Part shown: positions 49,357 to 57,950 of the stretch, in pieces | Layout: each line of letters begins with the position of its first letter | Position numbering within the stretch: position 1 is the first letter of the stretch | Source of the DNA: Acidobacteriota bacterium | GTDB taxonomy: Bacteria > Acidobacteriota > Vicinamibacteria > Marinacidobacterales > SMYC01 | Assembly: GCA_004356105.1 (NCBI GenBank) | Contig: SMYC01000152.1 | Coordinates: 40,214 to 104,213, forward strand | Direction: 5' to 3' | DNA length: 64,000 nucleotides | Translations under genes and position numbers: made by a program | Notes under the pieces: generated by a model | The model's input: the letters and a program-made list of their open reading frames with translations, nothing else | Databases searched by the model: none | What the model was told of the DNA's origin: nothing

Positions 49357-50121
49357 CTAGATGGAAAAAAATCGATAAAAATTCTCGTCCGTGGCTGCCT
49401 CGACCTCCCGCTCGGAGATCCCCTTGGTCTTGGCCAGGCAGTCGGCGGTCTCGCGCACGAAGGCGGGCTCGTTGCGTTTGCCGCGATAGGGCACGGGAGC
49501 GAGGTACGGACAGTCCGTTTCCACGAGGAGCTTATCGAGCGGAAGCGCGCGGGCGGCTTCACGCAGCGGCTCGGCGTTCTTGAACGTCAAGATTCCCGAA
49601 AAAGAGATCAAGAACCCGTGCGCAATGGCCATCTCGGCGGTGGCGAGGCTCGCCGTGAACGAATGCAGGATCCCACGCACATCCGCCGTTTCGTCCTCCA
49701 GAATAGCGGCCAGATCTTCTTCGGCCTCGCGGTGGTGCACGACGATAGGAAGCTCGAGCTCGCGCGCCAGACGAATTTGGCGGCGGAACACCTCCCGCTG
49801 CTCTTCCCTCGGCGACGAGTCGTAGTGGTAGTCGAGCCCTATCTCACCTATCGCCACGACACGCGGCCCACTCGCGAGCTTACGCAGGAGGGCTTCGCCA
49901 CCCTTCTCATCGAAGATCTTCGCGTCATGCGGATGGCAGCCGACAGCCGTATAGAAATCGTGCGTTGCGACGAGCGCCAGGGCGTTCTTGTAGCTGTCTT
50001 CTTCGTCGACCATCGCGAGCGAGAGAATGGCTTCGACGCCCGCGCTCTTGGCTCGGGCGATGACAGCCTCGCGATCCTCGTCGAAACGGTCCATGTCTAG
50101 GTGGGCATGGCTGTCTATCAT
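49357..50121 (-). CDS. tatD: TatD family metal-dependent DNase
   Basis: The 254-residue TIM-barrel hydrolase has the metal ligands in DSHAHLDMDRFDED, AIGEIGLDYHYDSSPRE, VVHHREA and the TDCPYLAPVPYRGKRNEP signature near residue 205. TatD proteins are 3'-5' DNases in DNA repair or damage response. The short spacer to the sulfatase-like gene contains the stutter caggattcaggatt. Confidence 0.93.
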   Translation of the reverse strand: MIDSHAHLDMDRFDEDREAVIARAKSAGVEAILSLAMVDEEDSYKNALALVATHDFYTAVGCHPHDAKIFDEKGGEALLRKLASGPRVVAIGEIGLDYHYDSSPREEQREVFRRQIRLARELELPIVVHHREAEEDLAAILEDETADVRGILHSFTASLATAEMAIAHGFLISFSGILTFKNAEPLREAARALPLDKLLVETDCPYLAPVPYRGKRNEPAFVRETADCLAKTKGISEREVEAATDENFYRFFSI

Positions 50122-50151
50122 TTTCAGGATTCAGGATTCATTGTTCGTGGT

Positions 50152-52290
50152 TCACTTTTCTTGTATCGCTTGGGTGTAGCCTAGGCTTTCCAGGCGGCGG
50201 CGCTCCTCTTCGGTCATTTCTACACCTTCGGGAGCGGGGGCGTTGCCTCTTAGGTGTTCTTGGGCTCTTAGCCAGGTGAACAATTTTTGTTCTAGGTAGC
50301 CTCTTGCGAAGTTGTCTTCTTCGGACAGGTCAGCGGTTTCTTTTGGGTCGGCGATTAGGTCGTAGAGCTCTTTTTTGTCGGTGCGGCTGTCCCAGATGAG
50401 CTTGTGATTCTTGTTGCGGGCGCTGTAGCGGGGGCGTTTCCACACCGTGCGCGAGTAAGCAATGCGGTCGGCGGCGGCGGGTCCTAGCAAGCTCTTTCCT
50501 TGCATGTCGGTCGCTTGGATGCCGGCGAGCTCCAGGATGGTCGGGGCCAGGTCGACGAGCTCCACGACGTTCTCGACGCGGCGCGGCACGGCGCTGGGAA
50601 TCTTCATGATCAACGGAACGCGGATGCTTTCTTCATAGAGCTGGGTGTTGTGGCCTAGGAAACCGTGCTCGAAGAGAGCTTCTCCGTGGTCCGCGGTGAG
50701 GATGAGGACGGTGTTGTCTCCGAGGCCGCGGTCGTCGAGTTGCCGAAGGAGCTTTCCGACGAGATCGTCGACATAGGCTAGGTTGCCATCATAGAGCCCG
50801 CGCACTCGGGCGAGCGTCGCGGTGTCGAGAGGCTCTCCTGCGGCGACGCGGTCGTTCAGCGCTTCGACGACCTTGGCGTCGGCCATACCTTCCGGAAACG
50901 GTTCTGCCGGGGCGAAGCGGGTATCGAAAGGCGCTTTCGGGTTGTACGGGAAATGCGGCTCGCGAAAGTGGACGTAGGCGAAAAAACGCTCGTCGCCGAC
51001 GTCGTCTAGCCAATCGCGGAAGGTTGCGAGGACGGAGTCACCGCGACCCGTGTAGTCCTCTTGCTCCCAGATCTGGAAATACTCTTGGTAGCCCTGATCG
51101 AGTCCGAACATTTTAGAGGCGACGGCGTTTCCTGAAAACCCGGCGGTGCGATAGCCGTGCTCGGCGAGGAGTCCGGGAAAGGTGATGACGTCGTCCCGGA
51201 GCCGGTCGGCAAAAGAGACGCTCTGGTGGCGCTCGGGGTATTGGCCGGTGAGAACGGAGCCTATGGAAGCGATCGTGTAGACGGCTTGGCTCACGGCATT
51301 GTCGAAAACGACGCTGGTCTCTCCCAAGGCGTCGATGGCGGGTGTCGTGTTCTTGTCGTGTCCATAGAGTCCTGTGCGGAGCGCGTTCGCGCCGTCGAGA
51401 ACGATCAGCACGATGTTGGCGTCGATCGCTTGAAGCTCGCGTCGCGGCGGCGTGAAAGCCGGGACGGTCAGCTCGGGCCATATGACGGTGCCGCTCACCG
51501 AGCGCAGAACGATCTCGACGGGGCCGTTCGCACGCAGGGTCTGCTCCCAGACCTCTTCGCCCGCGAGCGTCTCTTCGACAAGCGTGGACCGTTCGGTGCG
51601 CACCACGATGTCGACCCCGTCGCCAGGCGTCAGCCGGAGCTGCGCCTCGCCGGGAACGTCCGCGTAAAACGTCACGGAGCCGCCCGCGGGCAGATGGAGC
51701 CCTTCGTTCACCCAAGCGAACGGGCCCGGGCGCCTTGCGACCGGCGCTTCGCCTTCGGGCGGAATGTCGAAGCGATAGAACGCGACCGCGAGCCGCCGTC
51801 GGTCGGCGGAGCTTCGGTTGGGATCGCCCGCGTAGCGGAAACGCATTCTGATCTCGTTCCGGCCTTCTCGAAGCGGCAGCTCGAACGGATAGCGCTCGCG
51901 CGTGGGACGCAGCTCGATCTCGGTCAGCTCCTCGCCGTTGACGCTCAGGCGAATCCATTGGGAAGGACTGCCTTCGAAACGGAACGGCTCGCATTCGATC
52001 CAGGCCATGTGGCGGCCAGCGCGATCGCTCGTGAAGGTGAAGACCGCCGCTTCTTCGGAGGCCCAGCGAAAGGTATTGCCATCTCTGGCCGTCTCTCCAT
52101 GCGACCAGCCTTCCTCGCTCAAGTGAGGCAGCGCGCGCGGCGAGCCGAATTCGATCAGGATACCGTTCCAGCTCTTGCGCGCGACCGCGACGGCATCAAT
52201 AAGTGACCGCGCGTCGGCCGTAGGTGGCTCGGCCGGCCCGGGACCACAGGCGACGCCTAGCGCCGCGAGCACCAAGAAAAATTGTTTCAC
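50152..52290 (-). CDS. sulfatase/alkaline phosphatase-superfamily lipoprotein
   Basis: The 712-residue protein has a lipobox (LAALGVAC). A beta-rich N-terminal part of about 270 residues is followed by the alkaline-phosphatase-fold domain: IVLIVLDGANALRTGLYGHDK, VYTIASIGSVLTGQYP, and ILTADHGEALFEHGFLGH. The position of the sulfatase formylglycine Cys is Thr here, as in phospho-group transferases of the superfamily. It is therefore not a classical sulfatase. The start GTG overlaps the stop of the upstream CsaA-like gene (GTGA). Confidence 0.8.
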   Translation of the reverse strand: MKQFFLVLAALGVACGPGPAEPPTADARSLIDAVAVARKSWNGILIEFGSPRALPHLSEEGWSHGETARDGNTFRWASEEAAVFTFTSDRAGRHMAWIECEPFRFEGSPSQWIRLSVNGEELTEIELRPTRERYPFELPLREGRNEIRMRFRYAGDPNRSSADRRRLAVAFYRFDIPPEGEAPVARRPGPFAWVNEGLHLPAGGSVTFYADVPGEAQLRLTPGDGVDIVVRTERSTLVEETLAGEEVWEQTLRANGPVEIVLRSVSGTVIWPELTVPAFTPPRRELQAIDANIVLIVLDGANALRTGLYGHDKNTTPAIDALGETSVVFDNAVSQAVYTIASIGSVLTGQYPERHQSVSFADRLRDDVITFPGLLAEHGYRTAGFSGNAVASKMFGLDQGYQEYFQIWEQEDYTGRGDSVLATFRDWLDDVGDERFFAYVHFREPHFPYNPKAPFDTRFAPAEPFPEGMADAKVVEALNDRVAAGEPLDTATLARVRGLYDGNLAYVDDLVGKLLRQLDDRGLGDNTVLILTADHGEALFEHGFLGHNTQLYEESIRVPLIMKIPSAVPRRVENVVELVDLAPTILELAGIQATDMQGKSLLGPAAADRIAYSRTVWKRPRYSARNKNHKLIWDSRTDKKELYDLIADPKETADLSEEDNFARGYLEQKLFTWLRAQEHLRGNAPAPEGVEMTEEERRRLESLGYTQAIQEK

Positions 52291-52622
52291 TTGACCTTGG
52301 TACCGGGCGCGACGTCTTTGTCGAACGTCGCGAGCACAGGTCCATCCTCGGTGCTTGCCGCGAGAAGCATCCCTTGAGATTCAACCCCTCTCACCGTGGC
52401 GGGCTTCAAATTGGCGACAACGATGATGTGCTTGCCGACGAGCTCTTGGGGCGTGTAGGATTTCTTGATCCCCGCGACGAGCTGCCGAGTCTCCGAGCCC
52501 AGATCCACTCGAAGTCGAAGAAGCCGGTCGGCGCCTTCGATCTCGGACGCTTCGAGCACCTTGGCCACTTTCAACTCGACTTTGAAGAAGTCGTCGATGT
52601 TGATTTTTTCGTCTTCGCTCAT
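52287..52622 (-). CDS. tRNA-binding OB-fold protein (CsaA / MetRS C-terminal type)
   Basis: The protein of about 111 residues is a free-standing tRNA-binding domain: FFKVELKVAKVLEASEIEGAD, LRVDLGSETRQLVAGI, and VVVANLKPATVRGVESQGM. It matches the C-terminal dimer domain of methionyl-tRNA synthetase and CsaA chaperone-like proteins. The ATG at 52622 overlaps the larC stop (ATGA); the longer open frame is antisense to larC-type reading and is not used. Confidence 0.85.
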   Translation of the reverse strand: MSEDEKINIDDFFKVELKVAKVLEASEIEGADRLLRLRVDLGSETRQLVAGIKKSYTPQELVGKHIIVVANLKPATVRGVESQGMLLAASTEDGPVLATFDKDVAPGTKVK

Positions 52623-53809
52623 CGCTTTCCTTTTGTTTGGCCTTTCGTTTGGTAGCTCACGATCGCAGCTTGCTGTACCTGTTTCAAAGAGACTTTTTTC
52701 GCGCGCGCGATCCGCCGGCAATCATCGAACTCAGGCGCGACGTTCACGACTTTGCCTCCGAAGAGCCCTTCTTTGACGCGGACTTTGCCGAAGCGCGTCC
52801 GCACCGCGATGATGCGGCGCTCGAGCACTTCACGCTCGATAGCGTGGGTGCGCACGCCGAGCGTCGTGCTCTCCCGAAAGAGGATCGCCGTCGCTTGATC
52901 GCGGCCACGCGGGTGTACGAGGACGGTCACGTTCGTGCCGGGCCGGTTCTTTTTCATCATCACCGGCGTCAGAAAGACATCCAGAACGTCCGCCTCGAGC
53001 AACTGCTCCTGGACAAAGCCCAATTGCTCCGGCGTTTGGTCGTCGATGGTCGTCTCGAGGACGAGAACCGTTTCCGAGCGACGGCTCTCCGTCTCGCCCA
53101 GAACGAGCCGAAGCGCGTTCGGCCTTCCCGAAGGCGGATCCTTCGTACCGAGTCCATAGCCTAGACGCGTGATCGTCATCGCAGGCATGGGGCCGAATCG
53201 CTCGGCGAAGGCGCTCACAAGTAGTGCCCCGGTCGGCGTCGTTCGCTCGAAATCGCCGTCCGCGAATACCGGTACGCCCTTTAATAGTAGTGCAGTGGCC
53301 GGCGCCGGCACGGACAGCCGGCCGTGCTCGGTATCCACCCAGCCGGAGCCCACGTTGAGCGGTGAGGCTTCGACGCGGTCGACACCGAGAAGCTCGAGGC
53401 CCGAAACGGCGCCCACGACGTCTACGAGCGTGTCGAGCGCGCCCAGCTCGTGAAGATGGATCTTCTCGACGCTCTTGCCGTGCACGGTGGCTTCCGCCTC
53501 GAAGACTCGGTAGATGAGACAAAGCGAACGCGCCTTGATATCTTTCGAGAGACGGCTTTTTTTTAGAATCCGTTCGAAATCGGCCCAGTGGCGGTGGCCT
53601 CGATCGTCGGGCGCGTCCACGCGGATGCGCGTGCCGTGGATGCCGCCACGAACCGCCTTGGACCGGATCAGCCGGAAACCGGTCACCGAGAGCTTGTCGA
53701 GCTCGGCCACGAGCTCTTTCAAGGGCACGCCGAGGTCGACGAGCGCCGCCAGGATCATATCTCCGCTCGCGCCCGCGGAGCCATCCAGATAGAGAACCCG
53801 CTCGCCCAT
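52619..53809 (-). CDS. larC: nickel-pincer cofactor biosynthesis protein LarC
   Basis: The 396-residue protein starts LYLDGSAGASGDMILAALVD and contains KIHLHELGALDTLVDVVGA and RTTPTGALLVSAFAERFG, the LarC (DUF111) signatures. LarC inserts nickel into the pyridinium dithiocarboxylate cofactor of lactate racemase-type enzymes, using CTP. LarC is here one uninterrupted frame, unlike the split lactobacillar gene. No larB, larE or larA is in the window. Confidence 0.9.
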   Translation of the reverse strand: MGERVLYLDGSAGASGDMILAALVDLGVPLKELVAELDKLSVTGFRLIRSKAVRGGIHGTRIRVDAPDDRGHRHWADFERILKKSRLSKDIKARSLCLIYRVFEAEATVHGKSVEKIHLHELGALDTLVDVVGAVSGLELLGVDRVEASPLNVGSGWVDTEHGRLSVPAPATALLLKGVPVFADGDFERTTPTGALLVSAFAERFGPMPAMTITRLGYGLGTKDPPSGRPNALRLVLGETESRRSETVLVLETTIDDQTPEQLGFVQEQLLEADVLDVFLTPVMMKKNRPGTNVTVLVHPRGRDQATAILFRESTTLGVRTHAIEREVLERRIIAVRTRFGKVRVKEGLFGGKVVNVAPEFDDCRRIARAKKVSLKQVQQAAIVSYQTKGQTKGKR

Positions 53810-53826
53810 TGAAGCCGTGCAGTGTA

Positions 53827-54501
53827 CTAGAGTTCGCCGTGCTCTTTGAAACTCCAGTAGCGGCCGGCGCTGACGATGACGTGGTCCAAAAGGCCGATGC
53901 CCAGGATCTCCCCCGCCCGGTGCAGCCTCTTGGTCAGCTGCCGGTCCTCGAGCGACGGTGTCGGATCGCCGGATGGGTGATTGTGAAAGACGACGATCGC
54001 CGCCGCCCGAAGAATGGCGGCTTCACGGTAGACCTCGCGGGGGTGGGCGAGCGAGCCGTTCAGGCTGCCGTTGGAGATTATTTCGAGGCGCATCAGCCCA
54101 TTGCGGCTATCGAGCGCGAGCATGCCGAATTCCTCTAGAGGCTTCGTCCCGAAACGCGGCATCAAGTAGCGGCCGGCATCCTCCGGCACGCGGAACCGCG
54201 GCCGCGCGAGCTCCGGCGCCGAGGCCGCGCGCCTTCCGAGCTCGAGAGCTGCGAGAATCCGCGCCACGCGCGCGTCCTTCAACCCGGGCACGCGCGCAAG
54301 CCCCGCGGCGCTTTGGCGATTCAGGCCCTCGAGATCTCCCGCTTCCCGCAAGAGCTGATTGGCCAGCTCCAGCGCGGAGGCGTTTTTGGTGCCCGAGCCC
54401 AGGAGCACGGCGAGGAGCTCGTTGACACCGAGCGTTTCGGCGCCACGCTCGAGGAGCTTCTGGCGAGGTCGGTCTTCAGGCCACAGAGCTTCGAGTTTCA
54501 T
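53827..54501 (-). CDS. radC: RadC/JAB-domain protein
   Basis: The 224-residue protein has the helix-hairpin-helix-like start (RQKLLERGAETLGVNELLAVLLGSG in sequence) and the JAMM metal motif VVFHNHPSGDPTPS with EFGMLALDSRNGL. RadC-type proteins are widespread; the DNA repair role is doubtful. It is 17 bases downstream of larC in reading order and unrelated to it in function. Confidence 0.93.
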   Translation of the reverse strand: MKLEALWPEDRPRQKLLERGAETLGVNELLAVLLGSGTKNASALELANQLLREAGDLEGLNRQSAAGLARVPGLKDARVARILAALELGRRAASAPELARPRFRVPEDAGRYLMPRFGTKPLEEFGMLALDSRNGLMRLEIISNGSLNGSLAHPREVYREAAILRAAAIVVFHNHPSGDPTPSLEDRQLTKRLHRAGEILGIGLLDHVIVSAGRYWSFKEHGEL

Positions 54502-54520
54502 CTAATCTCCTTTCGAAGAT

Positions 54521-55321
54521 CTAGACGAGAACGGGCTCTTGTAACCTCCGTTCCAAGCTGCGATTCGAGTGGCTCACGTAGACGAGACGGCCGTCGCGCC
54601 AGGCGCGGCGGAGCTCGTCTTCCACCACGGTCTCGGTCTCCACGGCGGTGAGGGCTTTGCGAGCCCAGCGCCCGAGCTCCACGAGTGCTGCGCACTCCCA
54701 CCCATCGACAGCAATTTGTGCTACGGGGAGCTCATGCCCTTTTTCGAGATAGGCGACGCCGACGGAGGCCCTGGGTGTGACCTGCTGCAGCCTTTGCGCG
54801 GCCTGTTTGGCTTCTTTGTCGAAGCCAAAAGACCCTACGCAACTCATGAGCTCCCCTGTCGAGAACGTGTGCTGCGCGTCGTAAGGCCGCTGCCGGTTGG
54901 AGACCCAGACCGGAGACAAAGCTTTCGAGGAGGCCAGAACGCAGATTGCCTCCGCCGTGTGCCGACGGAGCGCGTGCGAAAGCCCTTCCGGCGTCACGAT
55001 CCCTCGCTCGACCAGGGTTTCGCCTAGAGGGATCCGATCGCGATGACACTCTTCGTAGACCGTTTCGAATACCGCTTTCGGAAGGGGCGGATCGGTTTCG
55101 TGGCGTAAGATATCGGTGAGACGATGCTCCATGTTCGAGGCCGCGGCCCAGCAGACACGGTTATCCTCGACGAGGACGGTTCCCTGTGGGGCGTCTTTCG
55201 ACGCGAAGACCAAGGCCCCAGTGGCGCCTCGCGGGAGTCGATCGATACCCTTGAGCAGACGCAAGAGCGTGGGCACTTCGAAGTTTTGGTAGTCCGGCAT
55301 GTCAGTTTTCAGATCGTTCAA
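54521..55321 (-). CDS. DUF4388-like protein of unknown function
   Basis: The 266-residue protein has an N-terminal stretch (TLLRLLKGIDRLPRGATGALVFAS, VLVEDNRVCWAAAS) that resembles the DUF4388/PATAN fold found in response regulators and gliding-motility proteins of Deltaproteobacteria and Acidobacteriota. The rest is helical, with TLVERGIVTPEGLSHALRRH and a C-terminal mixed part. No DNA-binding or catalytic motif is obvious. The start may be the TTG at 55321 or the ATG at 55300. The 161-base gap before glgC holds no gene. Confidence 0.6.
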   Translation of the reverse strand: MNDLKTDMPDYQNFEVPTLLRLLKGIDRLPRGATGALVFASKDAPQGTVLVEDNRVCWAAASNMEHRLTDILRHETDPPLPKAVFETVYEECHRDRIPLGETLVERGIVTPEGLSHALRRHTAEAICVLASSKALSPVWVSNRQRPYDAQHTFSTGELMSCVGSFGFDKEAKQAAQRLQQVTPRASVGVAYLEKGHELPVAQIAVDGWECAALVELGRWARKALTAVETETVVEDELRRAWRDGRLVYVSHSNRSLERRLQEPVLV

Positions 55322-55482
55322 AAACGCTGAGCGCCTTACTGAAGGTGCAAAACGAATGCCGATCTCAAACAGCAGCGCAATGATTTAGAATCAACGACTT
55401 AGAGTGGACTAGACGCGTTTTTCGAGGGTTTTCTACCGGACCGCGTGGGACTTCCCCAACAGCGCTTGGCCGGTAGCCGAAA

Positions 55483-56730
55483 TCAGATCACGGTTCCGTC
55501 AGGCACCGTGACGTTCTTCGGAATAACGACAATCCCGTCGCGGATGAAGTAGCTCTCACCATCGGCCTCGGTGACACCTTTTTCGTTGACGATGCGCACG
55601 CCCCTGCCAATCCGCGCGTTCTTGTCGACGATGGCGCGTTGGATGACCGCGTCCTCGCCGATACCCATGGGCGGGCGTCTCGCTGCCAAATCGGCCTCCA
55701 CCTCATGCGGCAGCTGATAGAAGTCAGCCCCCATGATGACGGCCTCCTTGAGCACCGCGCCCTTGGCGACCCGCGCTCGCACGCCGATGACCGAGCGCTC
55801 CACGCGGCATTGATTCAAGATGACGCCTTCGGTGACGAGTGAGCGCACGATGGTGCAATCGTCGATCTTGCTCCCGGGCAAGAACCGAGGATGCGTATAG
55901 ATGGGCGCGAGCGGCTCGTAGAAGTTGAAGCGCGGCAGTGGATCCGTCAAATCCAAGTTAGCTTGATAGAAAGTGCCGATCGTCCCTACATCTTCGAAAT
56001 AGCCGTCGAACACATAGGCGAACAGACCCCGACGTCCGACGAGCCCCGGGAGGATCCCGTGGCCAAAATCATTCGCTTCGGACTGAAGAAGCTCTTCTTC
56101 GAGGACCGAACGATTGAACAAATAAATTCCCATCGAGCCGAGATACTTGCCGTCCTCTGTCTCGAACCCCTCGAGCGCGTCTACGGCGGGCTTTTCGACG
56201 AACCGTGTGACTTTTTTCGACGCATCGACTTTGAGAATGCCGAAGCGCGGAGCGTCTTCGCGCCGTATGGTCGTGACCGCGACCGTCACCTCCGCGCCGT
56301 TTGCCTCGTGTTGCGCGACGACCTCGCGAAAGTCCATCCGGTAGAGCTGATCCCCGCTCAGCACGAGCGCGCGCTCCACGCCGGGGCGGTTTATGATGTG
56401 GCGCAAGTTCTTACGCACCGCGTCGGCCGTGCCCTGATACCAATCCTTTGCCTCCGGTGTCTGCTGAGCAGCGAGGATGTCGACGAAGCCCCGCCCGAAA
56501 TTGTCGAAGCGATAGGTTCGCGTGACGTGATTGTTCAACGAAGCGGAGTTGAACTGGGTCAAAACGAACATCCGCCTAATACCGCTGTTCAGGCAGTTGC
56601 TGATGGGAACGTCGACGAGGCGGTACTTGCCGCCAAAGGGAACGGCGGGCTTGGAGCGCTCACGGGTCAAAGGGTGAAGACGCGCCCCAATGCCTCCGCC
56701 AAGGATCACCCCTATTGTTTTATCGGGCAC
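55483..56730 (-). CDS. glgC: glucose-1-phosphate adenylyltransferase
   Basis: The 415-residue protein makes ADP-glucose for glycogen. It has the pyrophosphorylase core (GVILGGGIGARLHPLTRERSKPAVP in sequence), NCLNSGIRRMFVLTQF, and the effector/substrate site WYQGTADAVRKN. The C-terminal half is a left-handed beta-helix (KIDDCTIVRSLVTEGVILNQC). The start is GTG, preceded by a hairpin that covers its ribosome binding site. No glgA or glgB lies nearby. Confidence 0.94.
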   Translation of the reverse strand: MPDKTIGVILGGGIGARLHPLTRERSKPAVPFGGKYRLVDVPISNCLNSGIRRMFVLTQFNSASLNNHVTRTYRFDNFGRGFVDILAAQQTPEAKDWYQGTADAVRKNLRHIINRPGVERALVLSGDQLYRMDFREVVAQHEANGAEVTVAVTTIRREDAPRFGILKVDASKKVTRFVEKPAVDALEGFETEDGKYLGSMGIYLFNRSVLEEELLQSEANDFGHGILPGLVGRRGLFAYVFDGYFEDVGTIGTFYQANLDLTDPLPRFNFYEPLAPIYTHPRFLPGSKIDDCTIVRSLVTEGVILNQCRVERSVIGVRARVAKGAVLKEAVIMGADFYQLPHEVEADLAARRPPMGIGEDAVIQRAIVDKNARIGRGVRIVNEKGVTEADGESYFIRDGIVVIPKNVTVPDGTVI

Positions 56731-56732
56731 GG

Positions 56733-56757
56733 TGGCGCCATCCTACCATGGCGCCCA
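56733..56757. promoter_or_regulatory. inverted repeat over the glgC ribosome binding site
   Basis: GTGGCGCCAT and ATGGCGCCcAC form a stem around the loop cctacc. On the minus strand the loop is GGTAGG, the only Shine-Dalgarno-like sequence before the glgC GTG. The stem could hold or display it, or be an operator in the divergent gap. Confidence 0.4.
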
Positions 56758-56803
56758 CGATACGCTTCTGGCCTCAACTATGGGAAAATAAAGTCTAGAC
56801 CGC

Positions 56804-57244
56804 ATGGATTCTCTCAAAGAGCTCCTCTCCAACCGTCCGAAAGTGATCGCCCGCACGAAGCAGGGACAACTCGTTCCCGGCTATCTCGACAAGGGACAGC
56901 TACTGCCGCGAGGCATTTTGAAGATGAGCGACGCGAACGGTGAGCCTCTGCCCGTCGACATCCACAGGCTCAAAGGTGTGTTCTTCGTACGCGACTTTAC
57001 GGGCGACGGGGACTATCTGGAAGAAAAATCTCTGCACGCCGATCCGAGTCGGCTCGGGATTCGGGTCCGCATACGCTTCGAAGATAACGAATCACTCGAG
57101 GGTGTGACCGAGAACACACTCGAGCTGCTCACGAGCCCCGGCTTTTTCTTCTGGCCCTGCGATTCGAAATCCAACAATCGGCTGATCTTCGTCATCAAAA
57201 CCGCTTTGCTCGGCTTCGCCGTTCTAGGCGTGCGCCATCGGTGA
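56804..57244 (+). CDS. conserved protein of unknown function
   Basis: The 146-residue protein starts MDSLKELLSNRPKVIARTKQ and has two beta-rich halves, the first with DIHRLKGVFFVRDFTGDGDY, the second with VRIRFEDNESLEGVTENTLE. It ends in NRLIFVIKTALLGFAVLG. It resembles small PilZ-like proteins in layout, but the RxxxR motif of PilZ is absent. It is divergent from glgC and shares its 73-base upstream gap. Confidence 0.65.
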   Translation: MDSLKELLSNRPKVIARTKQGQLVPGYLDKGQLLPRGILKMSDANGEPLPVDIHRLKGVFFVRDFTGDGDYLEEKSLHADPSRLGIRVRIRFEDNESLEGVTENTLELLTSPGFFFWPCDSKSNNRLIFVIKTALLGFAVLGVRHR

Positions 57245-57276
57245 GCGCCCAACCATCCACAACGCGCACGGCGCTC

Positions 57277-57828
57277 TCAGACGTAATCGATCGATAGGAT
57301 TTCGAGCTCGGTGGCACCGCTCGGTAGCTCGAGAGTCACGACATCCCCCTCGCGCGCGGAAATCAGAGCTCTCGCTATCGGAGAAATGAAGCTGACCTTG
57401 CCTTCAGCCGGCCGGCTCTCGTCGACCCCGACGATTTTGTACACCCTCTCGTTGCCTTCGGGATCCGCGATGGTGACCGTCGCCCCAAAATGCACGCTGT
57501 CCTGGTCTTGAGAGCTCAGGTCGACGACGTCCATACTGGCCAAACGTTCCTGGAGAAACCGGATGCGGCGGTCGATCACCGCAAGTCGTGCTTTCGGTGA
57601 CAGACTCTGGCCCTGCGCCTCCTTCTTTCTCTTCGCACCAGCAGAACCTTTTTTCGCAACAACTTGCGGCCGCAGCACGTCCTCGAGACGGGTGAGCTCG
57701 GTGCGCAAGAGTTCCGCACCTTCGGGCGTGACGTAGTTCTTGGTGCCAGGCGGAAGAAGGTCCTTGGGCTCGGGAATGACTTCCTCGAAGGCCCCTTCGT
57801 CGGATTCTTTGATAAATGCTTTGCTCAT
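57277..57828 (-). CDS. greB: GreA/GreB-type transcription elongation factor
   Basis: The protein of about 183 residues starts MSKAFIKESDEG, as GreB-like proteins do. It has an N-terminal coiled coil (about 38-105, YVTPEGAELLRTELTRLEDV, RLAVIDRRIRFLQERLASM) and a C-terminal FKBP-like part (GATVTIADPEGNERVYKIVG, SPIARALISAREGD). It releases backtracked RNA polymerase. The start 57828 is chosen because the upstream codons do not match the family. Confidence 0.88.
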   Translation of the reverse strand: MSKAFIKESDEGAFEEVIPEPKDLLPPGTKNYVTPEGAELLRTELTRLEDVLRPQVVAKKGSAGAKRKKEAQGQSLSPKARLAVIDRRIRFLQERLASMDVVDLSSQDQDSVHFGATVTIADPEGNERVYKIVGVDESRPAEGKVSFISPIARALISAREGDVVTLELPSGATELEILSIDYV

Positions 57829-57950
57829 GGGACTCCACTGCCTGCCAGCGGCCACGGGCCGGAGGGGCCCACCTCAACGCGCCGGATGCCCAAAAGTATT
57901 CTAGTTGGTGGGGAAAGGCAAATGCCGTCCTAGACGCTACAGCCTAGACG

